Positions 52,291 to 63,723 of a stretch of DNA of 64,000 nt are shown here, in pieces. Within the stretch, counting starts at the first letter, position 1. Each line of letters opens with the position of its first letter. Origin of the DNA: Sympetrum striolatum (Eukaryota; Arthropoda; Insecta; Odonata; Libellulidae); NCBI GenBank assembly GCA_947579665.1, contig OX388349.1, positions 76,512,841 through 76,576,840 on the forward strand. Reading direction: 5' to 3'. A program made the translations under genes and the position numbers. A model generated the notes under the pieces. It ran no database searches and was not told where the DNA came from. It saw nothing but the letters and a program-made list of their open reading frames with translations.

Positions 52291-55120
52291 TTTTAGTGCA
52301 GTGTAAAGGTAAACTTATCTCTTATTTATCTTTCATTTTTATTTATTTTCCTCGTTCCTGTTCATTAGTCAGTTGATATTGAGGCTACTGACGCATTAGT
52401 AATGCTGAATGATGATGTTAAGCACTGCCTCTCCTTATCGAATGTAACGAAAATTGTAACTCGTTAAGTCATTGTGATTACATGGAAATGCTCAGATTAT
52501 ATCATTTTGCCTAGGACAGGAAAGAAATTGCAAACTACCTCAAGACTCTTCTTCCTTGGTAAGCCACTTTCCTAGCTCTCGATTGCTAATGGTTGAGAGG
52601 ATTTGGTTACAGCAGGCTTTTAACCCAAGTATTTCACAGAAACGTTCCTTGATGCATATAAAACACAGAGGGTCAATAATGCAGACGTCGTGACAGAGAC
52701 TGTATAAAAAAAGTTTTATTGTAATATTAATTAATATGCAGTTGTGATTGTTTAGGGGAAGGTTGATATATACAGTGATAGGGATAGAATTGCAAAATTG
52801 GCGAATAATTCTGGTGATCATTTTCTGAGACTTGCAAGAAATTGAAAAGGCTTTCATCCAATAATTACCTTACTGCTCATCTACATCAAGAGATTGCATT
52901 ATACCATCGTAATCTCTTTAAGACTTTGCCAAGCTATTTTGTTTTATGTTCACACAGTTCTCTCTTGTGTACAACACTTCCATCCCTTTCGAAGATATCG
53001 ATAGTTCTCTCAATTTTTCGTATTTTACTAGCCCTGGCTTTTAATCCTCTTAACATACTGTCCATGTTTTACTTCTTACAGAAGGCTGCTGTGAAAAAAG
53101 GTTTTATGACAGCTTAGATAAATTTACAAGCGGTATAAACGGATTTAAATGTTTTTTTTTACATGGAGAAGAAGAACAAATAAGTTAGAGAAGGAATTGA
53201 GTTTGGAGGGTCTTTTCTGTGTTTCGATGAAATTGTGATGTAACTACGACATCTGGAGAGTTCTATTGCATTTCTGAATCAGACTAATCCCGCATTCTCC
53301 CTTTCTTTTGGGATAATCCATGTTTTTCCTTATTGATCAAAAAACTCACTGTACTGTGGCGAAATTAGCTCGTTCGGTGTTAATTGCTGCAGATGAGCAT
53401 GATTCGGACATGTGAAATGATTCAGGACAATTGAAATTTAATGTCGCATCAAATGTTTTAACCACTGAAAGAAATGAATGCTTCCGGGCAATCTGATCAT
53501 TTACTCTGTTGCAATTGATATTTCATCCCTAATATAATTATGCATGAGAATTGATTGACAATTGGTAACCATCAGACACATCATTTTTACAAATATAGTA
53601 TCTACTGTTGGTCAAAATATTATACAAACTTACGGTAAACAGTTTCATTAAAAATTTTGTGGAATTCGTACAAGTGTGTTTGTGTTTTTATTTTTGGTGT
53701 TTAAAAATGAAGTTCCACCAAGTAACACTCGAGTTGATTTCTTTACTGTTGATGACTGAAAATGATATTTTCTATTAAATATAAACAATTTTGAATAAAT
53801 TCAATCCTGCAATCCATTCTAATACATACACAATATTTGCAATTTATGTTATTAGACTATGAAATTTAGGAAAATATTTTATATCACATTTTATATAAAT
53901 ACTTCATAAGGTTAAATAAAATTTCGACATTTAACTCATAAACCGTTCCTTTGCCTCTTAAAATTTGTCGCAGAATGTGGGTCAAACATGAATGGCTGAG
54001 GAGGATGACAAATTTCCAATTTTGTTAAAGAGGACTCTTCGTAAATTCACCGCTATTGATTGATACTGAATGTTATTAACTTAATTTTGATTGATATTTA
54101 ATATAAGTGAAGGTTTTTTATGTCTTCAAAATGAATGTCATCTGAATGCTTTGCGGTATTTCATGGATTCTTTACCAGGTTCTATTCATTTCGTGCAATT
54201 TGCTCGCACGATGATGCAATTCTGCGCTGATCTGGCAATTAATGGTGTAATTATGGAGTACAACCAGAACTTGGGATCAATTTATCAAGCAGAACAATAC
54301 TTCCACATCTTCTTAATTGCCTCCAACAAATGCAACTGCGACGATTAGATGGAGTTGCAAATTCGCGAAGTAAGAGAGAGTGCTAATTGGATGCAATTCG
54401 CGACCTTTCAAGTTCATGCGTCCGGAGTGACGTCGCCCTTGCAAAGCACTTCTATCTCATGTTATTTTCAAAGCGGCGTTTTTTGCATAAGAAGTAGGTA
54501 ATGAGCTATTTCTTCGACGCTGCCCCCCTTTCCCTTTCAAGGAAACGACATCGCGATTGTTCGAGAACTGTAGCTATTCTTCGGTGTATACTTCATTATA
54601 CGCCGGTAAAACGAGAAACTAAACTCTACCCATAGTTCATTAGAAGGAATTTAAGTTTCGTTTCTTCCTGGCGTTCTATGAAATTTGTTTTGTATCAAAG
54701 GATATAATTTATATTAATACCCCGCTAAGTTGGCCGTGTAGGCCCATCAGGAAACTTGAAAAATCTTATATTATTAAGAGATATTGGCTTGCCTTGAACA
54801 CACTATTTCAGGTTAATAGTAATAATAATTAACTCTCGTAAGTTAAAACTATTTCACAGCGATATTTATAAGTTATTTTAGTTAATTATAAATAGTATAG
54901 GATTATAAATGGCATATTAGTATTGATATTCTGTATTTTTGTACGTAAGTTTGTCTTGATAATTGTTTGATTGTGAATTTGTTTAACGTGCACGCTGGAG
55001 ATTAAAATGTAAATTAAAGCAACAATTTTTTGTTGTTAGCCAGAATATTTGTATATGTAGAACTTTAAAATATCCGATTCAGATTCAGATATAATAATGC
55101 GGTACTTATTAAGGTGAAAA
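52291..55120. other. Unannotated stretch with a small GC rise at 54.36-54.56 kb
   Basis: No coding, RNA or repeat feature is supported. Confidence 0.5.
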
Positions 55121-55389
55121 AATCCATAGCAAACAAAACTTTTACTAGACCACTTTATTATTTGGATGACCCGGGTATAGTACCGTTGCTACATCTTCAG
55201 GTCATGTTTTCCTCCTTCACCTTACCTGCTGCGTACCCTCTCCCTTCCTGTTTACCGATTTACTTAGCGTTCATGTACCTTAATAAGATTTCCCGTTTTG
55301 CCGCCTGAAGTTTCGGCGATGCTACGAAACCTAGGTCGTGTCATCCTTAAAATAATGTGGCTTACTAAAAGTTTGGTTTAATATGGATT
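55121..55389. mobile_element. Fold-back element with two hammerhead-like motifs
   Basis: Inverted arms run from AATCCATA at 55,121 and, in reverse complement, from 55,389. Both contain AAACTTTTA, GGATGAC and, at the inner edge, CTTCAGG. The plus-strand motif (55,304-55,346) reads CTGAAGT, a stem region ending GCTAC, GAAA, ACCTAGGTC. The minus-strand motif (55,201-55,164) reads CTGAAGA, T, GTAGC, then ACCCGGGTC. The stem halves GTAGC and GCTAC are each best kept in a different copy, as expected of two decayed versions of one ancestor. The spacer between the arms is about 100 bp. Relationship to Penelope-like elements is inference. Confidence 0.75.
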
Positions 55390-55892
55390 CCTTAGAACAT
55401 TGTTTGAGTAGTTGAATGTTGCATAACTTGTCCTCCTGACTCCTACGTCTTGCTGTGGATGGGATTATCGATGAACCAATGCTTGAGGTCGTTTGCCGTT
55501 GCTGATCGGTGGATATCTCCAAATTTTAGAATTTCAGAAATTCCAATGACAGGGACTAGTGCACAATTGATGGTGAGTTAGTGATATAGAACGGTATAAA
55601 AGAGCATAAGCATTGAAAGAGTGCACAAATAAAGTGAGTGAGCACATAAACATAACCATACGGTCGATGATTAACCTGCAGTCTGAACGTGCAATCGGCA
55701 ATTCTGTAACTATGCGTTAGACAGGATAGAATATTCAAACTGTCATATAGTTTACAGATAAATGAATCACAAATGTATCCAATAATTCCGTTTCTCTTAT
55801 AACTGAAATATATTTGTTTCATTTTAAATGTATTTAATATATTATCAATTGCATTATTAATAAGTCAAGTCCCTAAAACGGCTTGATAAAAT

Positions 55893-56110
55893 GTTCTGGC
55901 CAAGTAGCTTAGATAATTAAAGCAGCCTCCCGCATAGAGGAAGATCACGAGTTCGATTCCCGACCCCGTCAGACTTTTTTCAAGTCCGTTTTTCGTTGGG
56001 AATTTTCCTGGCTGAACGCCTTTATGTGTTAAGTCACCTCAACCATTTCCTTGCATTAATTGTACTTTGAAATTGGATATGCTTCAGAACTGTGCTTCAA
56101 AAATAGGAAT
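55893..56110 (+). mobile_element. tRNA-derived SINE copy
   Basis: The first about 75 bp are tRNA-like: AGTAGCTTAGATAATTAAAGC corresponds to an A box with D arm, and GAGTTCGATTCCCG is a B box about 40 bp later. A T-run-containing body follows (GACTTTTTTCAAGTC). The anticodon arm (CCTCCCGCATAGAGG) is a plausible stem-loop. The acceptor stem does not pair well and a body follows the tRNA part, so this is a SINE and not a functional tRNA. The 3' end is uncertain. Confidence 0.65.
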
Positions 56111-57860
56111 AGGATTGAACTCTGCCTTAATAATATTTCGTAGAAAAATAATGCAGTCAGATTTTAAAAAAGTAATCTTATTATATAAATGTGCATATCA
56201 TGTGTGAAATGAAAGTGAAGGGATGTTCTTTTCGTAGTTTGGCGCACCTCTCAATGGCAGGTGTTACCGCAATGTACGCTTCCCATTGGGATAAAGAGAA
56301 CTTCGTTATTATGTTGACGTGAGTTAACCGTTTCGGCAGCTTCGATAAATGTTTGTGGCCGAGTGACAGGCGAAAGGGTCGCAGCTGAAGGAAAAGTATG
56401 AGACTAACATTGTTTACCGGTTTAGCATCGCATTTTAGAGGCAAAACAATTGACTTTGGCAGCTGTAGAGAATGTATACGTCGCAACAGTATGTTGCTGG
56501 TCTTCCAAAGCGGCGTTTAAAGGTTAACATCAAATGCTTAAAACAAATGCACTTTTTGAAATGTAAAAAAAGAAGTGCTGAAGCTAGTTTATGCGAGGTT
56601 CATAAGAGAATAGAAAAAAACTTACACTATTGAGTTTTCGAATCATGGAATTATATCATATTTATTGGTATGAAACAGACACCATTTACCAACCCGACGT
56701 ATTCCGTGGATAGAAACAAATTCTATAACAAGATTTACAATTATTGGGATAAAATCTCAAAAGGTAGGAATATTCAAATTTGTAGCATAGTTATGCCTTA
56801 AATCCATACTCGCGTATGTTCTCCAGAATTCTCATGCCCATAAATATGAACTCATAATATTATTTAAACTTGTGAATTGCAGTTATTTAAATTATCAGAA
56901 TAAATGTTCCCAGCAAGGAAAACTTTAAAATTCGATTCATAACAAAGGAGGAAAAAATATCCATTTGCAATATTACAGTAAAGCATTATATCATCCGTTT
57001 GTCGATTTAATTTTACAAATCTGAAAATGAAGTTCCAATACCATTTTGGTATAGCTAGTTTAAAGTTTTTTAAGCATTTTATGCAAACCGTAGGGAGTAG
57101 CTTCTAAAAGAAGTCCTCGAGTATTTGCTGCATGATACTTTCATCACTTTCTCTCGAGCGAGTTCCTCTAACTAAGCATTTACTTTCATCATCAAATGAA
57201 CGTCATTCACTGAGTTACCCGAAATCGTATTAGGAATTGAAATCTGTAAATAAGTAAATCTAGATGTTCATACTTTCTTAGTTAAGTAGAGTAATTTATC
57301 CACGATGTTATTATAAAAATGATTATTATGTTAAGATTGGAATCCATTCTACCTCTTTTATCCCTAAAGAATGTATTACGAAGTTTCATCGTATTGTACT
57401 TGTGATAAATTTAAAAAACAAGGATTATTTTATTGGGATTCAGTTCTGTTTTTTATGATGGTATTTTTTGCACTTTAAAAGCGCCTCTGCCTCTACCTTT
57501 GCACGGTTTGGACTGTGTTCCAATGAGTGCTTCTGGACTGAATTAGTCTCAGAAAATAACTGAGTGGAATCAAAGAGCGAACGGATTTTCATTTGCTCTT
57601 TGGACCAGATAATCGTGTTTCCCGAAAAGAACGAAAAAAATATGAGCGATGCTGCCGCTGGCAAAAGGGTTGACTGGAGCTTCTTTTAAATGTTATAAAT
57701 GTTTTTTCTTTAAAAAAATTAATTTTTATGCACAATGCAGATGCAGATAGACACTAAGTGTAATCAACTTTTCTTGAAATTCGGAGCTTATATTACAAAG
57801 TTAGAATACTATGGACTTAGTTTTAACAGAAAGAATTTTTGATTTCAAGAAAGGCTCCAA
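56111..57860. other. Unannotated AT-rich stretch
   Basis: Nothing is supported. A 101-codon minus frame at 56,181-56,486 has no motif. Confidence 0.5.
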
Positions 57861-57864
57861 ATTG

Positions 57865-57945
57865 TTAGTTAGTTAGTTAGTTAGTTTGACCCTTTATTGG
57901 CGAGGTTAGGCCCAGGTGGGCCTCTCTTCCACCTAACCTCGTATG
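57865..57945 (-). mobile_element. 3' end of a LINE/SINE with hairpin and (TAAC)n tail
   Basis: Read on the minus strand, CGAGGTTAGG (57,941-57,932) pairs with CCTAACCTCG (57,910-57,901), then comes CCAATAAAGGGTCAAA and five TAAC/CTAA units (plus-strand TTAG, 57,865-57,884). Hairpin, AATAAAGG and a short tandem tail are the usual 3' structure of CR1/L2/RTE-like retroposons. The 5' part is too diverged to delimit. Confidence 0.6.
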
Positions 57946-58189
57946 TCGATTGCATTTAAACTTATTAAAAACTCAACTTATTAAAAAATGCAAAAAAAAA
58001 GAGTAGGGTGTGGGAAAAATCTTTGAAAATTGTTGTTGTTTTGTTGAATTGTTGGCACTCTTAAGTGTATTATTTATATACATTAAAACAAATTACAAAG
58101 TTAAATGTCATATGTAATCAATATGTCCTAGCCGTACTTCGTGGAATGACATCTTAAGTTGAAAGAAAAGACTTCTTAATTTCCACAAT

Positions 58190-58253
58190 AAATTTTAATT
58201 TATTCGACCGGTTTCGGCATTGACAGCCATCCTCACCTGAGGATGGCTGTCAA
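58190..58253. mobile_element. Fold-back remnant with hammerhead-like motif and 16-bp perfect palindrome arms
   Basis: TTGACAGCCATCCTCA (58,220-58,235) and TGAGGATGGCTGTCAA (58,238-58,253) are perfect reverse complements separated by CC. The minus strand continues to the full scaffold GAGGATGGC, loop, GCCGAAACCGGTCG (ending 58,205) and then AATAAATT. The plus-strand copy keeps CTGAGGATGGCTGTC but is cut off before its GAAA strand. The arrangement is the same back-to-back pair as at 20.0, 29.6 and 55.1 kb. Confidence 0.75.
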
Positions 58254-59800
58254 CTATTTATTGCTATAAATATATATAAAGAACTATAAATTAACTTATT
58301 TATCTAAAGGCACATACGTAATTTTTTATAGGTTGAATCAATTGTATCCGAATTAGAATATGCTGTGAAAATATAAATAAATTGGGGGAAATATTACCCC
58401 AATCATTTTGTACGCATTTAAATGCTCAAAAATCTTCCAAAACATTCGATTCACATCTCATTATTTGGAAGATCGAAAATCAACAAGGAGAATTATTTTT
58501 CGCCAAAAACTTCGTTAGCGAAATCGCTTGCTCGCCGCACGGTACAGAATCCTCCTAACTTATTGGACAATCATAATGCTTTATCCACCACCTTACCAAA
58601 ATTAGCATAATTAGTGGCGCCAATCTTTACTATGTACACAAGTAAGAAAATTTCACAAGCATGAATAACGACATATTAATATTCATTCAATGGTTGAAGA
58701 ACATAAAATTGAAGCTATATTTTTAAATTAGGAAGTTTTATTTGCAAAACTTATCCGAAATTTGTCGGAAAACAATTCTGTGCGTATTTTTCCAACCTTC
58801 GACCTCAGTGTTATTCGTCTGCAGTCGTGGAGCAGTGAGTTTTATGTTTCGATAAGCTAGCCAAGTCTATTATTGTTTTTTCCTGTAAGCTCCTCGCTAA
58901 ACATCGTGGGCAACATGTTTTCACAGCTGTAAATGTGAATGTCGAAGACGTGTTGTACAATATTTTATTTCCTTATGCAGTGAATCCTGAAAACATGAAC
59001 TAGTTCCCTATCTTTTTAGCCATTTCTGCACCAGTTCGATTCTGCATATTCTTTCATCGTAGATAATTATTTGGCGTGAATTCAATCAGCTTGCTTTATG
59101 CCTCATGTAAAATAGATCACGTATAAATATTATTTAAAGGTAAGAAATTTTCTTAACTTATCCCAATCTCACACTCGTACATAAATTTTTGGAGCTGGTT
59201 CCTAAAGAATACTGATAACACTTATGATAAGTAAATTTCAGTTTCCTTAAGAGTTTCTTAAAAATTATAAGTTAGTTAATACAATTCTTAAAATTTATGA
59301 TAACGGATGAAATTTTACGCGCTCAAAATTGATATTAATATCATTGGAAAAGATTACAAGGTCCACTGACAAATGCAATGAAAAAAGATTATCCTAGGGT
59401 TTGCCCTTTCATATAAAATATTTGTACACTATTGATCAATATTTTTCATCTTCTCAGTAATGCACCATCACTATCTGTATTACTTAATCTTCAAAACGGT
59501 GGCATTGATTTGCCTTATGTTTAGGAATCGATCTTGAACAAGATACACTGTACCTAACAGAGAGTCACTTCTTAGAAGAAACCTACCCAAGTCACGTTTC
59601 TTTTCTTTCCAGCTTTTATTTAACTTTTTTTTCATTTTTTCCTGCAATGTTTTTCAATTTCGTATTTTATCTTCACCATGGGGATGGCTATTTATTATTA
59701 TCAATTGACAAAGTAACGACTGAAAATTTACGATGCATTTTGTAAATATATTTCTATGTAATTAACCTCCATTTTGATATTAACATATATTGACCACTGA
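58254..59800. other. Unannotated AT-rich stretch
   Basis: No supported feature. Confidence 0.5.
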
Positions 59801-59802
59801 CC

Positions 59803-59980
59803 AATAATAATAATCATTCGCCTTTATTGTTGGGTGTATGATCAATCTTCCAATGATGACTATTCTTACAATTAATCCCCCTTTTTTAACACATGCATAC
59901 AACCTTGCGCTAACCAGGATTAGAACCCGGGAACTTAGCGTTACATTACTAGAGTGCTAACCTCTACGCCATCGAAGCTA
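59803..59980 (-). mobile_element. tRNA-derived SINE with (ATT)n tail
   Basis: On the minus strand from about 59,979, GCTTCGATGGCGTAGAGG contains an A box, and GGGTTCTAATCC (B box) follows with tRNA spacing, giving a tRNA-like head of about 72 bp (59,979-59,908). A body of about 80 bp ends CAATAAAGGCGAATG and several ATT units (59,803-59,816). Head, body and LINE-like tail are in the correct order and the copy seems near full length. The AATAAAGG plus ATT tail matches the 3' end at 15,661-15,756, so the two may share a LINE partner. Confidence 0.75.
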
Positions 59981-60082
59981 TTGATATTACCTGACTCGCT
60001 TTACTAAAGGCTGACCGAAGAGCTCCTAGCTCCCTCTGACTGCTTCATAAATTTAAAATACATCTCAATATAAGGCTGAAAT

Positions 60083-60720
60083 TTATTTCTGCCGATACAG
60101 CAGACAATAGACTCCATACCGTCGGTGCCGAGTGCATTCTCCATACGACAATTCGATTGAAACACCGTCGCCTTCTTTTGCAATATTATTTTCTATCAGT
60201 CGGTACACTCCGTCCAATTGATCTTTCGTCGGATTACTCCTTCCGTGAGTGGGAATTTTTATTCCGCCAAACCCAGTTGACTGCACTGACCCTTTCGATG
60301 ACAGCCTCCGGGGCCCAAACCAATGACCTCGTGATTTACGTTTCAATTCACATCCATCCCCCTCCCCTCAAACGCCATCTTCCAACAATCGAATGAATCC
60401 GGAAATCATCCGACGAAGTTGGCGCTGCGAACGGTGGCCGGAAAATTAACAAAAAGGAAACGAAAGTCAATGAGCGAAAAAAGCAGAGTGCATTACATAT
60501 TCGAGAAAGAGCGATACATGTCGAACGACGCAGAAGATACAATGGAAAACTCACGTCCGTGCCGCAAGAGAAAAAACGATTAAAGCGTTGATTGAGATTC
60601 AGAGGAAATGAAAGAGAGGAAGGGTAGAGCGAAGATGGAATTGAGGGAAGAGAAGATAAATGGAGGAAAAGGGTAAATGGCTACTCGAAGTTTCAGTTCC
60701 AATGGTTCCACCCATATAGA
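60083..60720. other. GC-richer islet followed by purine-rich sequence
   Basis: Overlapping frames of 68-87 codons on both strands without motifs (60,083-60,554). From about 60,590 to 60,700 the plus strand is strongly purine-rich (GAGG, GAAG words). No gene is called. Confidence 0.35.
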
Positions 60721-61960
60721 AATATCTCCCTAAATATAGCATTTATTATCATTCCTAATTGTACTTACTATTTGATTTCAATAGAGAAAAAGATAAAATT
60801 CTTTTTCTTTGAGTGTATGAATAACTAAAACCTATGATTCATCATGAATTAAGATCTTTCAGAACTACGACATTCATAGTGCAAAATACGTTCATGATAG
60901 TGAACATGAATTCAAGTTATATATTTTAAATTTAAGTGAGCGATATTATTGAGTTGCAATTCCTGAAATTCGCATGCTGAAATATTCTTCCAACGACCAC
61001 ACTTCCACACTTTTGTGTGTAAATTTTATAAATTAGGTTAAATTTATGCCCTTTTAAATAATTTGTTCCATAAGATATTCAGTCACAAGAATCAGAATTC
61101 GTGTGAAAAAATCCACATGAGCTGGAATCTAATTGTACAGCAAAAATCGAAAATATAGAGTGAGAATAGAATGGAAGAATGTAGAGAATGGTGTATATTT
61201 AAGGGAGAGGTAGTTTTTCATCGAATTATATAAAATGTAACATTCAGCCGGAATAGAAAAAATACATTAAGATAAATGAAAGTTAAATAGACTGATGTGT
61301 AAAGCTTTAACGAGATTGAGATTGAAGTTTGGAGTTGATGGAATGTCTTTTCGAGGAAATATTTACAATTTGACGTCCTGCCGAATCAACGAAATCAAAC
61401 GAACTCCACTTCAGTTTTGGTTAGCGATGTGGAACTCACGGTTGCTGGTTCTTCCAGTGCATTAGAAATAGAGGACAGTTTGAATTCCCTCACATTTTGG
61501 TCAAGTGAGGAAGTCAGCGTTGTGGACGGCCCAGAAGATTCTGATGGTTCAATGCCCTTCTGACTGAAACGCTTGGTGCTCGATAGCTATCGTGTTTCAT
61601 TTTTTCCAGAAATACGAGGAAGAATAGCAGAAGTGAATAAAAATTGGATGATATTTAGCAGCAGGTAGGTTCGTTTCCCTGACATTTTGCACGGCTATCC
61701 CACACGAATCTCTCTGTTCCGTCTGACAGATGTCATGCGCTAATCCTGGATAGATTAGCCTCGAGATACGGGCTTAACATTTAATCTTCGCTCTGCAAAT
61801 TCATAGAAGCAAGCCGCGGACGATTAAATTTCCAAGTTTTCATTGACATAGAAGCAAATTAAGCGTTTTTGATAGATCTAAAGACTTACCCCATCTGTTA
61901 GCGACCGCTTGTTTCGGAGACTTATTGCACCTCGTGGAAAATATTCCGTTTGGGCGACCA
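60721..61960. other. Unannotated AT-rich stretch
   Basis: No supported feature. Confidence 0.5.
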
Positions 61961-61970
61961 TTCTATAGGC

Positions 61971-62020
61971 AACGAGTGGAACATTCAAGGCTAAGAGTAG
62001 CCTTGAATGTTTCACTCGTT
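61971..62020. repeat. 50-bp hairpin: 23-bp arms, 4-bp loop
   Basis: AACGAGTGGAACATTCAAGG plus CTA (61,971-61,993) and its reverse complement (61,998-62,020) differ at one position only, which gives G:U in plus-strand RNA. The loop is AGAG. It is too tight for a typical pre-miRNA. It may be a miniature palindromic element or a replication-slippage product. Confidence 0.85.
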
Positions 62021-63720
62021 CTAAAACTTATATATCATTGCATGCTGTTGATTGAAGACTTAATGTTCATTTCACACATTTATTTTATTTTTTATACTTA
62101 TATTCTCTTTAAAGAGGCATTTGGTGTGAAAAGGGAATACAACCCAACTTTTGCTCTATACAAAAGACAAATCTTCCGCGAACTCTTCAGTCTTTACGAC
62201 CGTCGGCGATTCCTTTACCTTCTCAAACTCTCCCCTGCCATTCAAACTGGCTTAATATAAACCACTCTCCTCTCTCTTTCCACTCGTATTTCTATGTATA
62301 AAAGCGTTTCAATCTTATTTACATATGATAAGGCCGCCAACAAGTACCGCTTTTTTAAAGTGCTGATAACAAATTTATGGAAAACTCTATTCTCCAATAT
62401 CGATTAAAACTTGAATTCCTCTCCCTCAGCGTGGAGAGATACCACAAGGCCAAAGGACATAAATTATGGATTTGAAATTTGAGCTATTTTATCTTACTAT
62501 TATTATTATCTACGTTTTAGTTTCTTATTTTTTCAAGCTTAGTGTCTTTTTAGCTACTTTTGAGGATACAACACTCTAAATAAATTATTCTCGGAATATC
62601 TGCTAGAAGAGCCAATTATATTCGAAACGTGATGCTTTTCTCTTCAACTCGTCTCTGGTTGCCCATCCTTGATCGTTAGGTACTTCAGTATCGTTAAATC
62701 GATAGTGGAAAACTCGATCCGAATCGATACAGGACGATATGCAACAATACTCCGGTTACAATCGACTTGCTGGGATCCCGGAAATATAATACGACACCCA
62801 TCTGTTGTGGCGCTGGACCAGAAATCGCGCCTCCTATCGAATTCGGGCTGCATCGGATGTCAACGGAATACTCTCGCGTATAATTCGAACCGCTTTCATC
62901 AATTCGAGATTAGAGGCGTCCCCAGGGGAGGAACAAACGGAGCGACCAACGGGCACAAAGAAGGCGCACTTGATAATAGCGGGAAATGAGTACACCTTCC
63001 CAGCGGCCACTGCGGACGACGCTCGAAAAACAAAGCCTGAGCCTTCTTTGGGTAGACCCTGTAACCCTTTTTCCGTACCCTGAAGGGGTTTCCGTGTTTG
63101 CAGAGAAGAGGGTGGGGAAGGTCAGTGAGAAAGAGACAATGAATGAGTGTTAAAGGAGAGCGGACATCGCTTGGGAGAAGTGAAAGGAGGCCGTCCCTTG
63201 ATGTCTTGATTAGATGAGACATTACTCTTACCATTTGATGCCCCTTAAATGGAGATGATTGATGGTGCTTTTTTATGCGGTAACGAATGGGAAAGGTACT
63301 TACTCTCCCTTTCTCCTTTATTAACAAGGACTAAAAAAGAGAATTTAACTCTGGTAAACGTGCAGAATTAGTTTCTCACAGAGAGTAAACAGGAATAAAG
63401 ATGCCATTTCCAATTTTCGATGAATTTTTCATTATAAATACGGCGGTATTCATTGGAACATTAAAAATTTTGCCTCATCGTGCCTCGGCCCATCTCGTTC
63501 TAATAAAAGATTCAATGGAATTTCGCATATCGTTCTTTATTTACAACATTTAAATCCCCAAAATAACTAGTTCTTCGGTCAATCACTCATAGATATCATC
63601 TTCTGTTTGAAAGCAAGTCCCGTACCATACAAAGTACAGCTTTGTTTAATTCTATCCCAAATTAAATATAATATAATGAAAATTTTGTTAATTCTCATGT
63701 GGTAGTTTTTACATCAAGTT
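62021..63720. other. Mixed stretch with a GC-richer islet at 62.67-63.2 kb
   Basis: The islet carries a 142-codon minus frame (63,327-62,899) and 92-106-codon plus frames over the same bases. The longest is proline/histidine/leucine-rich with no recognised domain. Opposed long frames in GC-richer DNA argue against any one being real. Nothing else is supported. Confidence 0.4.
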
Positions 63721-63723
63721 ATA

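Noticed and set aside
55893..55975. Functional tRNA gene
   Set aside because: A and B boxes are present but acceptor and T stems have mismatches and a SINE-like body follows directly.
57865..57884. TTAG repeats as telomeric DNA
   Set aside because: The arthropod telomere unit is TTAGG. Here the unit is TTAG, only five copies, and it sits at a retroposon 3' end.
62899..63327. 142-codon minus-strand frame as a protein gene
   Set aside because: Long frames occupy the opposite strand over the same GC-richer bases, composition is Pro/His/Leu-biased and no domain is visible.
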